A DNA stretch of 64,000 bases from an uncultured Collinsella sp. (lineage in GTDB: Bacteria; Actinomycetota; Coriobacteriia; Coriobacteriales; Coriobacteriaceae), in contig CAAFEY010000023.1 in the NCBI GenBank assembly GCA_900761995.1, positions 1 through 64,000 of the forward strand, read 5' to 3'. Position 1 is the first letter of the stretch, and each line of letters starts with the position of its first letter. Positions 8,058 to 24,219 of the stretch are shown piece by piece. The position numbers and the translations under genes were made by a program. The notes beneath the pieces are model-generated. The model did no database searches, was not told the origin of the DNA, and worked only from the letters and a program-made list of their open reading frames with translations.

Positions 8058-8084
8058 TCAGGCTTTCTCGCCAGATTTCTTTGC

Positions 8085-8119
8085 AGACGGGGTTCGCATT
8101 GCGAGCCCCGTCTTTTTTG
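8085..8119 (+). terminator. Terminator of rplJ-rplL
   Basis: GACGGGG pairs with CCCCGTC (with an inner TTCGCA/TGCGAG part), followed by TTTTTTGTTTTT. Canonical intrinsic terminator. Confidence 0.9.
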
Positions 8120-8373
8120 TTTTTCGGTCCCTCGACATCGGTTGCTCAAACTGCCATGTTCTGTGATTTGCGTCGTATCGGGCGCCCTGCCGTTGGGCAA
8201 TAAAATTGCACCATTCGAGCAATAATTTGCGTTGACCTGCTGAAGAATTGTCTCTGCCTTGTAGCGACATATAGTTCCAGCGGTAAGATGCTTGGGTATC
8301 GCAATTTGGTCTGCGGCCGCCGTGCCGCACGCACAGGGCGCATTCTGCGCCTGCGAAAGGATCTTTGAATAAC

Positions 8374-9282
8374 ATGAAGGCAATCATCCCCGCCGCCGGT
8401 CTTGGCACGCGTTTTCTGCCTGGCACCAAGTGCACGCCCAAAGAGATGCTGCCGGTGCTCGACAAGCCCGTCATTCAGTACGTCGTCGAGGAGGCGCTCG
8501 ATCCCGAGGAGGTCGACGACGCCATCATCGTTACTTCTCCCGGTAAGCCCGAGCTACTGAACTACTTCCAGCCCGATCGCTCGCTCGAGAACCTGCTGCG
8601 CGAGCGCGGCAAGAACGCCTATGCCGACGCCGTCGCCCACGCTGGCGGTATGCCGGTCGACTTCCGTTATCAGTACGAGCCCAAGGGCCTCGGCCATGCT
8701 ATCCGCTCTGCTGCCGACGCCGTGGCAGGGGAGAACTTCCTGGTTCTTCTGGGCGACTACGTTGTGCCTAATCGCGACATCTGCGACAAGATGCTCGCCG
8801 TTTCCAAGGAGCACGGTGGAGCTTCGGTTATCGCCGTCGCTGCTTGCTCGCCCGAGGAAGTCAGCCGCTACGGCGTTATCGCCGGTGAGCGCGTCGGTTC
8901 GCTCGAGGGCGCCGAGGACGTTGCCGATGCCGAGCCGGGCGCTGTCTGGCGCATCGGCGGTCTGGTCGAGAAGCCCGCTCCCGAGGCTGCTCCGTCCAAC
9001 CTGTACATCGTCGGTCGCTACCTGCTGAGCCCGCTGGTCATGGACCTGCTGGCAGATCAGCAGGCCGGCAAGGGCGGCGAGATCCAGCTCACCGACGCCA
9101 TGGCCCGTTCGCTCGACCGCGAGGCCATGTATGCCGTCGTCATCGACCCGCTGTCGGGCTACGACACCGGCACTCCCTCTGGCTGGATGGCCACTAACGC
9201 CCTCATGGCTGCAAGCGACCCCCGCTTTGCCGATGCCTTCTGGGACGCCATCGACGAGCGCGGCGGATTGATGCGCAAGTAA
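8374..9282 (+). CDS. galU: UTP-glucose-1-phosphate uridylyltransferase
   Basis: A 302-residue nucleotidyltransferase making UDP-glucose from UTP and glucose-1-phosphate, the precursor for cell-envelope glycans, glycolipids and galactose use. The nucleotide-binding signature AIIPAAGLGTRFLPGTKCTP is at residues 3-22 with KEMLPVLDKPVIQYVVEEA after it; LGDYVV, GLVEKP and the C-terminal YDTGTPSGW are also conserved. ATG 8374 is preferred to the in-frame TTG at 8365, which is too close to the AAAGGA at 8356-8361. It lies alone between two terminators. The 316 bases before it hold the rplL terminator and an A+T-richer stretch, but no promoter I can defend. Confidence 0.93.
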   Translation: MKAIIPAAGLGTRFLPGTKCTPKEMLPVLDKPVIQYVVEEALDPEEVDDAIIVTSPGKPELLNYFQPDRSLENLLRERGKNAYADAVAHAGGMPVDFRYQYEPKGLGHAIRSAADAVAGENFLVLLGDYVVPNRDICDKMLAVSKEHGGASVIAVAACSPEEVSRYGVIAGERVGSLEGAEDVADAEPGAVWRIGGLVEKPAPEAAPSNLYIVGRYLLSPLVMDLLADQQAGKGGEIQLTDAMARSLDREAMYAVVIDPLSGYDTGTPSGWMATNALMAASDPRFADAFWDAIDERGGLMRK

Positions 9283-9302
9283 GCCTTCGGGCATCGACAT
9301 TT

Positions 9303-9336
9303 ACGGGCGCGGACCTCGGTTCGCGCCCGTTTTTTA
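9303..9336 (+). terminator. Terminator of galU
   Basis: ACGGGCGCG 9303-9311 pairs perfectly with CGCGCCCGT 9322-9330, followed by TTTTTT. Confidence 0.92.
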
Positions 9337-9378
9337 TAAGAGCTGCGATTGCCGGCTCTCTGTTCACAGAAAATATAT

Positions 9379-9390
9379 GAACAGATGTTC
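9379..9390. promoter_or_regulatory. LexA-box-like palindrome upstream of rpoB
   Basis: GAACAGATGTTC (followed by G) fits the Gram-positive SOS box core GAAC-N4-GTTC. It lies about 80 bases upstream of the proposed rpoB -35, beside a second, overlapping inverted repeat CTGTTCA/TGAACAG. About one such match is expected by chance in a window this size, so the call is tentative. Confidence 0.3.
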
Positions 9391-9468
9391 GATACACATA
9401 CATCTACCTGCGTGTTTTCTGTCGAAAAACTTTGCTACTCCAAAAACTCAATCGCGTCAAGGCTTTTC

Positions 9469-9496
9469 TTGCCCAACGGTCGGTACCTGATAAACT
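9469..9496 (+). promoter_or_regulatory. Possible rpoB-rpoC promoter
   Basis: TTGCCC 9469-9474 and TAAACT 9491-9496 with a 16-base spacer, in the A+T-rich 230-base gap between the galU terminator and rpoB. The start codon is 74 bases downstream. Confidence 0.45.
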
Positions 9497-9569
9497 ATTA
9501 GGTTGCGATAACTGGCGAAGCTATGCCTCGCCAACCCACCGAGCATTTCCGTGAAGGAGGAAAAACCTG

Positions 9570-13061
<3,492 letters not shown>

Positions 13062-13067
13062 TTGACT

Positions 13068-17546
<4,479 letters not shown>

Positions 17547-17552
17547 CTAGTT

Positions 17553-17690
17553 CCGCCGTTCTAACGAACGGCGGCGACCTCCGTCGCTGCGCGGCCCCCA
17601 GAGCTACAATCTGTCATTCAAAAGGCAGGGCATGACCAAAAGGTCAATGCCCTGCCTTTTTCATGCCACCTTGTACGCTCTGGGGGCCGC
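17553..17690 (+). terminator. Compound terminator after rpoC, nested in an inverted repeat
   Basis: First hairpin CCGCCGTT 17553-17560 with AACGGCGG 17567-17574. Then an outer inverted repeat, 17591-17609 (GCGGCCCCCAGAGCTACAA) with 17671-17690, which matches except for one extra base. Inside it, AAAGGCAGGGCAT pairs with ATGCCCTGCCTTT (17621-17661) with a T-run, a strong terminator. The nested design resembles the long inverted-repeat elements at 6648 and 36662, but without their shared core. Confidence 0.9.
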
Positions 17691-17778
17691 TCGCTTGCGT
17701 ATGCTCAACCTGTTGCGTTCCGTTGATCCCTTGCCAATAAGGGACAGGTTTATTTTGGTAGGTTTTCCTGCTTGAATT

Positions 17779-17807
17779 TGAAACATTTCGTCCGGCCAGA
17801 GCGTATC
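17779..17807 (+). promoter_or_regulatory. Possible autoregulated ECF-type promoter
   Basis: TGAAAC at 17779-17784 and CGTATC at 17802-17807, 17 bases apart, resemble the TGAAAC/CGTC elements used by ECF sigma factors such as SigV and SigM of Bacillus. The sigma-factor gene starts 49 bases downstream, so autoregulation is plausible. Confidence 0.45.
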
Positions 17808-17855
17808 TATGGTGAGGACCTCATCAAGAATCAGTACCGTCACCGGGAGGTGATT

Positions 17856-18374
17856 ATGGAAGAACAAACATTTAGACAGGCGGTCGAAGATCACCGGGAT
17901 GTCGTGTTTCGAATCGCATTGACGTATCTGCGCGATCGCGCCGATGCCGATGATGTTGCCCAAGATGTCTTTCTTAAGCTGCTCAAAAGCGATACGCAAT
18001 TTGAGAGTTGGGAGCATCTTCGTCGCTGGCTTATCCGGGTCACGATCAATGAATGCAAATCGCTCTTTCGAAAGCCATGGAGGCGTGTGGAGGATATTGA
18101 GAACCTGGCCGATTCGCTTTCGGCGGCGCAGGATGAGACCAAGGCGGTCCTGTCAGACGTTATGCGACTTCCGGAGCGATTCCGTGTTCCCATCGTGCTC
18201 TATTACTATCTGGGCTTTTCGACCTCAGAGATTGCCGAGTTGTTGCATGTACCAGCCGCGACCGTTCGAACGCGTTTAGCTCGCGGCAGATCGAAACTCA
18301 AGTTCATCCTAGAGGAGGGCGACCGTGAAATCCAATCAAATCAAGCAGGCCTTCGAGTCCGTCCAAGCCGATAG
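17856..18374 (+). CDS. ECF-family RNA polymerase sigma factor
   Basis: A 172-residue sigma factor made of regions 2 and 4 only. Region 2 shows VFRIALTYLRDRADADDVAQDVFLKL (residues about 20-45) and the adjoining WEHLRRWLIRVTINECKSLFRK; region 4 shows RLPERFRVPIVLYYYLGFS and the helix-turn-helix TSEIAELLHVPAATVRTRLARGR. ATG 17856 has GGGAGG 5 bases upstream; longer in-frame starts would cover the likely promoter. The final 50 bases overlap the next gene, implying translational coupling. By family rule its activity is held by the membrane protein encoded next. G+C and codon use are lower than in the flanking ribosomal genes. Confidence 0.9.
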   Translation: MEEQTFRQAVEDHRDVVFRIALTYLRDRADADDVAQDVFLKLLKSDTQFESWEHLRRWLIRVTINECKSLFRKPWRRVEDIENLADSLSAAQDETKAVLSDVMRLPERFRVPIVLYYYLGFSTSEIAELLHVPAATVRTRLARGRSKLKFILEEGDREIQSNQAGLRVRPSR

Positions 18375-19401
18375 CGATCTTGCTGACCGTGTTCTTTATG
18401 CCGCTGCTGGTGAGCCGCTTCGCCGAAAGGGTCACGCGAAGCCTCTGTATGTTGCCGTGATCGGATGCCTTGCCGGAGTGCTGGCGACCGGAGGGGTCGC
18501 CTACGCCGTTGTCAATTCCGGCTATTTTGCCTCAGCCTGGGGAAACCACGGCAATGGGGATTCCATTACCTGGACCAACGGTGGCTCATCGGGGACTAAA
18601 TACACCTACACCAGAGAGTTTGGTGATGGCATCGCGCCCCAAAGCCTGGAGGGTGCAGTCCAGAAGGTTAATCTGTCCGTCGAGGGTAACGGTTATACGC
18701 TCGATATCCATGAGATGGCTATCGATCAAAACGGCTGCGGCGCCGTGACGTTTACGTTGTCCAATCCAAATGGAGTTAACTGCTACAAGCCGGCAGCAGA
18801 GATCGGCGAACTTGTTCTTTATGGTGAAGAAGAACAGGGCATCGGCACGCCCGATATGAAGTTCGGCGAGGAATGGGCTGACACACGCTGCACCATTGAT
18901 AAGGACACATCAAGCGATACTGTCATTAATGGCACGATGTACTTTGCTTCTATGGATCGCGAGCGAGGTTTTCAACATGCGGTCACCTGGAATATCTCGT
19001 GGACCGAGGGCGAAGGCGAGGATGCGAAGCCGTTCGAGGCATCGACGCCCGAGTTTAGCGTTGGAGCGTACGTCGATACAAAGGAACTCCGCTCCGATGA
19101 CTCGACTCTTGAGATTAGCCCGTTTTCCATCCAGACGCACATCGATGATCTGGGCTATGAAGCAGTTGATAATAAGCTGACCGTCAGCTACAAGGATGGA
19201 TCGGAGCAGACTATCGAAGATGACGACGCAGGGGTGTTCAACTTATATTTTTCTTATGCGCGCAATAGCGGAGAGAACATCTGGGTGCCAACGAAGTTGA
19301 TTGATGTCGACCAAGTGGTCTCAGTAACGCTTGAGGGCACGAGGTGCACGTCAACAGGAGAGACCGAAACAGAAGTACCCTTTACCATCGTCTATTCGTA
19401 A
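18325..19401 (+). CDS. Membrane protein, DUF4179-like, probable anti-sigma partner
   Basis: A 358-residue protein with a short cytoplasmic N-terminus (about 38 residues), one membrane segment (LYVAVIGCLAGVLATGGVAY, about 39-58) and a large extracytoplasmic domain rich in beta-type sequence. This is the topology of single-pass anti-sigma factors such as RsiV, and the extracellular part resembles DUF4179 proteins that often accompany ECF genes. GTG start at 18325 inside the sigma gene, with GAGGAGG 6 bases upstream. No zinc-binding anti-sigma motif (HxxxCxxC) is present in the N-terminus. The signal sensed is unknown. Confidence 0.75.
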   Translation: MKSNQIKQAFESVQADSDLADRVLYAAAGEPLRRKGHAKPLYVAVIGCLAGVLATGGVAYAVVNSGYFASAWGNHGNGDSITWTNGGSSGTKYTYTREFGDGIAPQSLEGAVQKVNLSVEGNGYTLDIHEMAIDQNGCGAVTFTLSNPNGVNCYKPAAEIGELVLYGEEEQGIGTPDMKFGEEWADTRCTIDKDTSSDTVINGTMYFASMDRERGFQHAVTWNISWTEGEGEDAKPFEASTPEFSVGAYVDTKELRSDDSTLEISPFSIQTHIDDLGYEAVDNKLTVSYKDGSEQTIEDDDAGVFNLYFSYARNSGENIWVPTKLIDVDQVVSVTLEGTRCTSTGETETEVPFTIVYS

Positions 19402-19408
19402 GATTTGG

Positions 19409-19440
19409 GGCCGCTTCCTACTAGGGGAAGCGGCCATTTT
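19409..19440 (+). terminator. Terminator of the sigma factor operon
   Basis: GGCCGCTTCC 19409-19418 pairs with GGAAGCGGCC 19426-19435, followed by ATTTTG. The next 170 bases up to the str promoter hold nothing I can name. Confidence 0.75.
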
Positions 19441-19614
19441 GAGTTAAATTGGCGGTTAAAGCGAGCGATATTCGTCTGAATTTCGGAAGTATGCGGCAAG
19501 ATCTTGATGGGCCGCCCGGGCCGGGGATCCACCACCGCGCACAGGAGGGGATTCCATTTGTGTAGGGTTTGCGGAAATATGCCGATTTTAGGATACGCCC
19601 GGCGGCGTGGTCTG

Positions 19615-19643
19615 TTGACGGCACAGCTAACGCCACGTATCCT
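19615..19643 (+). promoter_or_regulatory. Promoter of the str operon
   Basis: TTGACG 19615-19620 and TATCCT 19638-19643 with an ideal 17-base spacer. Transcription would begin near 19650, leaving an 85-base leader before rpsL. Confidence 0.75.
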
Positions 19644-19736
19644 ATCGAACTGCGTGTTTCGTAGGGGGATGCTGACCCCTCGATTCAAGCCGTTGCACTT
19701 TACAGAAAGCTGGAATCATTCGAGAAGGAGTACGCT

Positions 19737-20114
19737 TTGCCTACTATTAACCAGCTGGTTCGCCAGGGCCGTCGTTCCGTGCCCAAGAAGTCCAAGAACG
19801 CTGCTCTGCAGCACAACTCCCAGAAGCGCGGCGTGTGCACCCGCGTCTTCACCACGAGCCCCAAGAAGCCGAACTCGGCTCTTCGTAAGGTTGCCCGTGT
19901 TCGCCTTGTCAACGGCATCGAAGTTACTGCTTACATCCCGGGTGAGGGCCACAACCTGCAGGAGCACTCCATCGTGCTCGTCCGCGGCGGTCGTGTCCGT
20001 GACCTCCCTGGTGTCCGTTATCACGTCATCCGTGGCGCCTACGACGCTGCTCCGGTCCAGAACCGTATGCAGGCCCGTTCCAAGTACGGTGCTAAGCGCC
20101 CCAAGGCCAAATAA
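19737..20114 (+). CDS. rpsL: Ribosomal protein S12
   Basis: A 125-residue S12 of the 30S decoding centre. The conserved [12 protein letters not shown]-terminus, [20 protein letters not shown] (containing the lysine at the classic streptomycin-resistance position, unmutated) and [17 protein letters not shown] (second resistance loop, unmutated) are present. It starts with TTG, supported by AGAAGGAG 6 bases before it. First gene of the str operon; rpsG follows after 73 bases. Confidence 0.97.
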   Translation: MPTINQLVRQGRRSVPKKSKNAALQHNSQKRGVCTRVFTTSPKKPNSALRKVARVRLVNGIEVTAYIPGEGHNLQEHSIVLVRGGRVRDLPGVRYHVIRGAYDAAPVQNRMQARSKYGAKRPKAK

Positions 20115-20187
20115 GCCAGATAACGTTTTGATACTTTCGCCGTGTGCCGCCTAAGCGCCGCACGGTAGACACTTAAGGAGATTTCAC

Positions 20188-20661
20188 ATGCCGCGTCGTG
20201 CAGCAGCTAATCGTCGTGAGGTTCAGCCTGACGCCGTTTACAACAACCGCCTGGTGACTCAGCTCATCAACAAGGTCCTTCTTGACGGCAAGAAGGCCAC
20301 CGCTGAGCGCATCGTTTACACCGCTTTCGAGATCGTTGCCGAGAAGTCCGAGGGTGGCGACGCTCTCGCTACCTTCAAGAAGGCTATGGACAACGTCAAG
20401 CCCACGCTCGAGGTTAAGCCCAAGCGTGTCGGTGGCGCTACCTATCAGGTCCCGATGGAGGTCAACTCCCGTCGTTCCACCGCTCTGGGTATCCGCTGGA
20501 TCGTCAACTTCTCCCGCGCTCGCAAGGAGAAGACCATGGCCGAGCGTCTCGCCAACGAGATCCTCGACGCTTCCAACGGCCTGGGCGCTTCCGTCAAGAA
20601 GCGTGAGGACGTCTTCAAGATGGCCGAGGCCAACCGCGCGTTCTCTCACTATCGTTGGTAA
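20188..20661 (+). CDS. rpsG: Ribosomal protein S7
   Basis: A 157-residue S7, a primary binder of the 16S 3' major domain. [20 protein letters not shown], the internal loop [12 protein letters not shown] and [20 protein letters not shown] are typical; the C-terminus [14 protein letters not shown] ending (here [11 protein letters not shown]) is exact. AAGGAG is 8 bases before the ATG. It lies between rpsL and fusA, the standard str order. Confidence 0.97.
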   Translation: MPRRAAANRREVQPDAVYNNRLVTQLINKVLLDGKKATAERIVYTAFEIVAEKSEGGDALATFKKAMDNVKPTLEVKPKRVGGATYQVPMEVNSRRSTALGIRWIVNFSRARKEKTMAERLANEILDASNGLGASVKKREDVFKMAEANRAFSHYRW

Positions 20662-20680
20662 GTTAAGGTAAGGAACTAAC

Positions 20681-22780
20681 ATGGCTAAGCCTAAGTACAA
20701 GCTTTCCGATACCCGTAACATCGGCATCATGGCCCACATCGATGCTGGTAAGACCACCACGACCGAGCGTATTCTTTACTACACCGGTAAGACCCACAAG
20801 ATCGGTGAGGTCCATGAGGGCGCTGCCACCATGGACTGGATGGTTCAGGAGCAGGAGCGCGGCGTAACCATTACCTCCGCTGCTACCACGTGCTTCTGGA
20901 ACAAGGACGGTAAGGACTACCGCATCCAGATCATCGACACCCCGGGCCACGTTGACTTCACCGCCGAGGTCGAGCGCTGCCTGCGCGTCCTCGATGGCGC
21001 TGTCGCCGTCTTCGACGCCGTTGCCGGCGTTCAGCCCCAGTCTGAGACCGTTTGGCGTCAGGCTTCCACCTTCAACGTCCCCCGCATCGCCTTCATCAAC
21101 AAGTATGACCGCGTGGGCGCCGACTTCTTCAACGCTATCGAGACCATGAAGGATCGTCTCGACGCCAACGCCGTGGCCGCTCAGGTCCCGATGGGCGCCG
21201 AGGACAACTTCTGGGGCGTCATCGACCTGGTTACCATGACTGCATGGGACTTCAAGGCCGACGAGAAGGGCATGACCTACCCCGAGCCGATGGACGAGAT
21301 CCCGGCTGAGTTTGCCGACATCGCTGCCACCAAGCGCGAGGAGCTCCTTGACGCTGCTGCCAGCTTTGACGACGAGCTCATGGAGAAGATCCTCATGGAG
21401 GAGGACTTCACCGTCGAGGAGCTCAAGGCTGCTCTGCGCAAGGGCGTTCTGGCCAACGAGCTCAACCTCGTCTTCGTGGGCTCCGCCTACAAGAACAAGG
21501 GCGTTCAGGAGCTGCTCGACGCTGTCGTCGACTACCTGCCCAGCCCGCTCGACGTCGAGGCCGTCACCGGTACCGATCCGGACACCGGCGAGGAGATTCA
21601 GCGTCATCCTTCCTTCGACGAGCCCTTCTCCGGCCTGGTCTTCAAGATTATGACCGACCCGTTCGTCGGTAAGCTCACCTACGTCCGCGTTTACTCCGGC
21701 CGCGCCGAGTCCGGCTCCTACGTTGTCAACGCTTCCAACGGTCAGCGCGAGCGCCTCGGCCGCATCCTCGAGATGAACGCCGCCGAGCGTATCGACCGTG
21801 ACGACGCTGCCGCCGGCGACATCGTCGCTTGCGTCGGCTTTAAGAACTCCACCACCGGTGACACCCTGTGCGCCGAGGGTAAGGAGATCGTCCTCGAGAA
21901 GATCGAGTTCGCTAAGCCCGTTATCGACGTTGCCATCGAGCCCAAGACCAAGGCCGAGCAGGACAAGATGTCCCTGGCTCTGACCAAGCTCGCCGAGGAG
22001 GACCCGACCTTCCAGGTGTCCACCAACCACGAGACCGGCCAGACCATCATCGCCGGCATGGGCGAGCTGCACCTCGAGATCATCGTCGACCGTCTGCTCC
22101 GCGAGTTCAAGGTTGACGCTAACGTTGGTAAGCCCCAGGTTGCCTACCGCGAGACCGCTGGTCACGACGTCGAGAAGGCTGAGGGCAAGTTCGTCCGTCA
22201 GTCCGGTGGTCGCGGTCAGTACGGCCACGCCGTCATCAAGCTCGAGAAGATGGAGGAGGGCTTCGGCTACGAGTTCGTCAACGCAATCGTCGGCGGCGTC
22301 GTGCCCAAGGAGTACATCCCGTCCATCGACAAGGGCATCCAGGAGGCCCTGAACACCGGTGTTATCGCCGGCTTCCCGGTCCTCGACGTTAAGGTCACCC
22401 TGTTCGACGGTTCTTACCACGAGGTCGACTCCTCCGAGGCCGCCTTCAAGATCGCCGGTTCCATGGCTATCAAGGACGCCCTCAAGAAGTCCGATCCGCA
22501 GCTGCTCGAGCCGATCATGGCTGTCGAGGTCGAGACCCCCGAGCAGTACATGGGCGACGTTATGGGCAACCTCTCCGGTCGCCGCGGCAAGATCGAGGGT
22601 ATGGAGGATCGCAAGAACAGCAAGCTCATCCGTGCCAAGGTGCCGCTGGGCGAGATGTTCGGTTACGCTACCGACCTTCGCTCCCAGACCCAGGGCCGTG
22701 CATCCTACACGATGCAGTTCGACTCTTATGAGCCCGCGCCCAAGTCCATCGTGGACGAGGTCATGAGCAAGAACGCCTAA
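20681..22780 (+). CDS. fusA: Elongation factor G
   Basis: A 699-residue translational GTPase that drives tRNA-mRNA translocation and, with RRF, ribosome recycling. G1 is [13 protein letters not shown] (18-30), G2 lies in [12 protein letters not shown]3 is DTPGHVDF, and G4 is NKYD (NKMD in most homologues, still NKxD). Domains II-V follow, with the domain IV loop region [12 protein letters not shown]. Full length. The usual tuf gene does not follow: the next gene after 61 bases is rpsJ. Confidence 0.97.
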   Translation: MAKPKYKLSDTRNIGIMAHIDAGKTTTTERILYYTGKTHKIGEVHEGAATMDWMVQEQERGVTITSAATTCFWNKDGKDYRIQIIDTPGHVDFTAEVERCLRVLDGAVAVFDAVAGVQPQSETVWRQASTFNVPRIAFINKYDRVGADFFNAIETMKDRLDANAVAAQVPMGAEDNFWGVIDLVTMTAWDFKADEKGMTYPEPMDEIPAEFADIAATKREELLDAAASFDDELMEKILMEEDFTVEELKAALRKGVLANELNLVFVGSAYKNKGVQELLDAVVDYLPSPLDVEAVTGTDPDTGEEIQRHPSFDEPFSGLVFKIMTDPFVGKLTYVRVYSGRAESGSYVVNASNGQRERLGRILEMNAAERIDRDDAAAGDIVACVGFKNSTTGDTLCAEGKEIVLEKIEFAKPVIDVAIEPKTKAEQDKMSLALTKLAEEDPTFQVSTNHETGQTIIAGMGELHLEIIVDRLLREFKVDANVGKPQVAYRETAGHDVEKAEGKFVRQSGGRGQYGHAVIKLEKMEEGFGYEFVNAIVGGVVPKEYIPSIDKGIQEALNTGVIAGFPVLDVKVTLFDGSYHEVDSSEAAFKIAGSMAIKDALKKSDPQLLEPIMAVEVETPEQYMGDVMGNLSGRRGKIEGMEDRKNSKLIRAKVPLGEMFGYATDLRSQTQGRASYTMQFDSYEPAPKSIVDEVMSKNA

Positions 22781-22841
22781 GTTCGAGCTCCCTGTTACGT
22801 AATCCTGCGAGAACATCTCTCGCACTCTTTGGAGGTTTAAG

Positions 22842-23150
22842 TTGGCTACCCAGAAGATCCGCATTCGCCTCAAGGGCTATGATCACGAGGTCGTCGATCA
22901 GTCCGCGAAGCTCATCGTCGAGACCGCTCAGAAGACCGGCGCTCGCGTTTCCGGTCCTGTCCCCCTGCCCACCGAGCGCAACCTGTACACGGTTATCCGC
23001 TCGCCGCACGTGAACAAGGACTCCCGTGAGCAGTTCGAGATGCGCACCCACAAGCGCCTCATCGACATCCTCGACCCCACCTCGGGCACCGTTGATTCGC
23101 TCATGCGTCTCGACCTCCCCGCTGGCGTCGACATCGACATCAAGCTCTAA
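22842..23150 (+). CDS. rpsJ: Ribosomal protein S10
   Basis: A 102-residue S10, also the partner of NusB/NusG in antitermination. [40 protein letters not shown] and the loop [21 protein letters not shown] are conserved. TTG start with TTTGGAGG 7 bases upstream. Normally the first gene of the S10 operon, it is here the last gene of the str operon: a strong terminator follows directly, and rplC lies 14 kb away. Confidence 0.97.
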   Translation: MATQKIRIRLKGYDHEVVDQSAKLIVETAQKTGARVSGPVPLPTERNLYTVIRSPHVNKDSREQFEMRTHKRLIDILDPTSGTVDSLMRLDLPAGVDIDIKL

Positions 23151-23169
23151 GCGATATCGCTCATAGCTT

Positions 23170-23207
23170 AAAGGGCCCCGCTGCCGTTACGGTAGCGGGG
23201 CCCTTTT
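23170..23207 (+). terminator. Strong terminator after rpsJ
   Basis: A 17-bp stem (AAAGGGCCCCGCTGCCG with its complement, one G-T pair), TTA loop, and a following TTTTGTTTTG. It separates rpsJ from everything downstream, so the str-S10 link is broken here. Confidence 0.95.
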
Positions 23208-23266
23208 GTTTTGAGTTTAGATTTTGGGATAGCGAATTCGTCTGCCGAGCCGACGGCTGCGGCGCC

Positions 23267-24043
23267 CTATTCGCTCAGGGGGCGCAAGGATGCTTCTTCG
23301 AAGTGGAAGACGCACAAGCCGCTCTCGGTCTCAATGCATGCGCGGCCGCAATCGTCGACCGTTCTAAATATGCCTCGTGCCAGCTCGTCTCCAGCGGGGG
23401 AGCGGGCGATAACGTGCTTCCCGATCCAATTAAGGTGGGCGATATATTCGTCGTGGACGGGCGCGAGCGGACCGGCATCTTCTTCCTTGGCGTTGAGGCG
23501 CTCTGCCCAGGCATCTGCAGCGTCTATAACTGCGTGATAGACCTCATCGAGGAGCATGTCGACGGCAGGTACGCTCTCGTTGAGATCCGAGAGACCGATT
23601 GCCGGCAGGCCGCCATCGGGCACCTCTTGGGGCGCATAGTTCACATTGACGCCAATGCCGCAGACGGCGAAAGGTTTGCCTTCGTTATCGCGTGCGGCCT
23701 CGACCAGAATGCCGCCGAGCTTGCGTCCTCGCGCGACAAGGTCGTTGGGCCATTTAAGGCGAATCTCGTTTGCAAGACCCTGCTTTTCGAGTGCTTCGAG
23801 CACCGCTAGGCCGCTGACGGCGGCAAGACCAGAGAACTTTGCAGGATTAACGCATGGGCGCAGGACAAGCGAAAGCAATAAGTTGCCGACGGTTGAGTCC
23901 CACTTGTGCCCGCGCCGGCCGCGCCCTGCTGTTTGAGCCCGGGCGGCAAGTCCTGTGCCGTGCGGCGCTCCCTGTTTTCCTGCTTCGAGCAGGTCATCGT
24001 TGGTCGATCCGGTTACGTCGACTATCGTTAAACGAGAATCCAT
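23267..24043 (-). CDS. birA: Biotin-[acetyl-CoA-carboxylase] ligase
   Basis: A 258-residue biotin protein ligase that attaches biotin to the carrier lysine of AccB, encoded in the divergent operon. The catalytic loop GRGRRGHKWDS (about 40-50), KWPNDLV and GGILVEAARD are intact, and a small C-terminal domain follows. The N-terminal DNA-binding domain of bifunctional BirA is absent, so this is the monofunctional class and cannot itself be the regulator binding the operators upstream. Start is set by AGGAGG on the minus strand 10 bases before ATG. Confidence 0.93.
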   Translation of the reverse strand: MDSRLTIVDVTGSTNDDLLEAGKQGAPHGTGLAARAQTAGRGRRGHKWDSTVGNLLLSLVLRPCVNPAKFSGLAAVSGLAVLEALEKQGLANEIRLKWPNDLVARGRKLGGILVEAARDNEGKPFAVCGIGVNVNYAPQEVPDGGLPAIGLSDLNESVPAVDMLLDEVYHAVIDAADAWAERLNAKEEDAGPLAPVHDEYIAHLNWIGKHVIARSPAGDELARGIFRTVDDCGRACIETESGLCVFHFEEASLRPLSE

Positions 24044-24137
24044 AACAGCTGCTACCTCCTAAGTAAATAAGGCAATCGCGCAATGGTGTCGAGAGATAGA
24101 CACAATGTGAAGCCTTTGTCGCATTTGGACAATTTAA

Positions 24138-24153
24138 TGTTAACACGTCAACA
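24138..24153. promoter_or_regulatory. Operator 1 between birA and fabH
   Basis: TGTTAACACGTCAACA, an imperfect palindrome of the form TGTnnACnnGTnnACA. It overlaps a TTGACG on the minus strand (towards birA) and lies directly upstream of the fab -10. A second copy is at 24186-24201. The binding protein is unknown. Confidence 0.6.
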
Positions 24154-24168
24154 AAGACTGAAATGCGT

Positions 24169-24174
24169 TATCCT
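24169..24174 (+). promoter_or_regulatory. Probable -10 of the fab-acc operon promoter
   Basis: TATCCT, identical to the str -10. No good -35 is seen; the region 17 bases upstream falls inside operator 1, consistent with an operator-embedded promoter. Confidence 0.4.
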
Positions 24175-24185
24175 CTCTTGGTCGA

Positions 24186-24201
24186 TGTAAACACGTCAAC
24201 A
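24186..24201. promoter_or_regulatory. Operator 2 between birA and fabH
   Basis: TGTAAACACGTCAACA, differing from operator 1 at a single base. It sits 48 bases from operator 1, downstream of the proposed -10 and just before the fabH ribosome binding site, a place where a repressor would block transcription. Confidence 0.6.
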
Positions 24202-24219
24202 ACTCAAAGGAGGTCAGTG

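Noticed and set aside
20663..22873. Long minus-strand frame opposite fusA
   Set aside because: Antisense shadow of fusA with Val/Leu/Asp-rich translation and no family resemblance.
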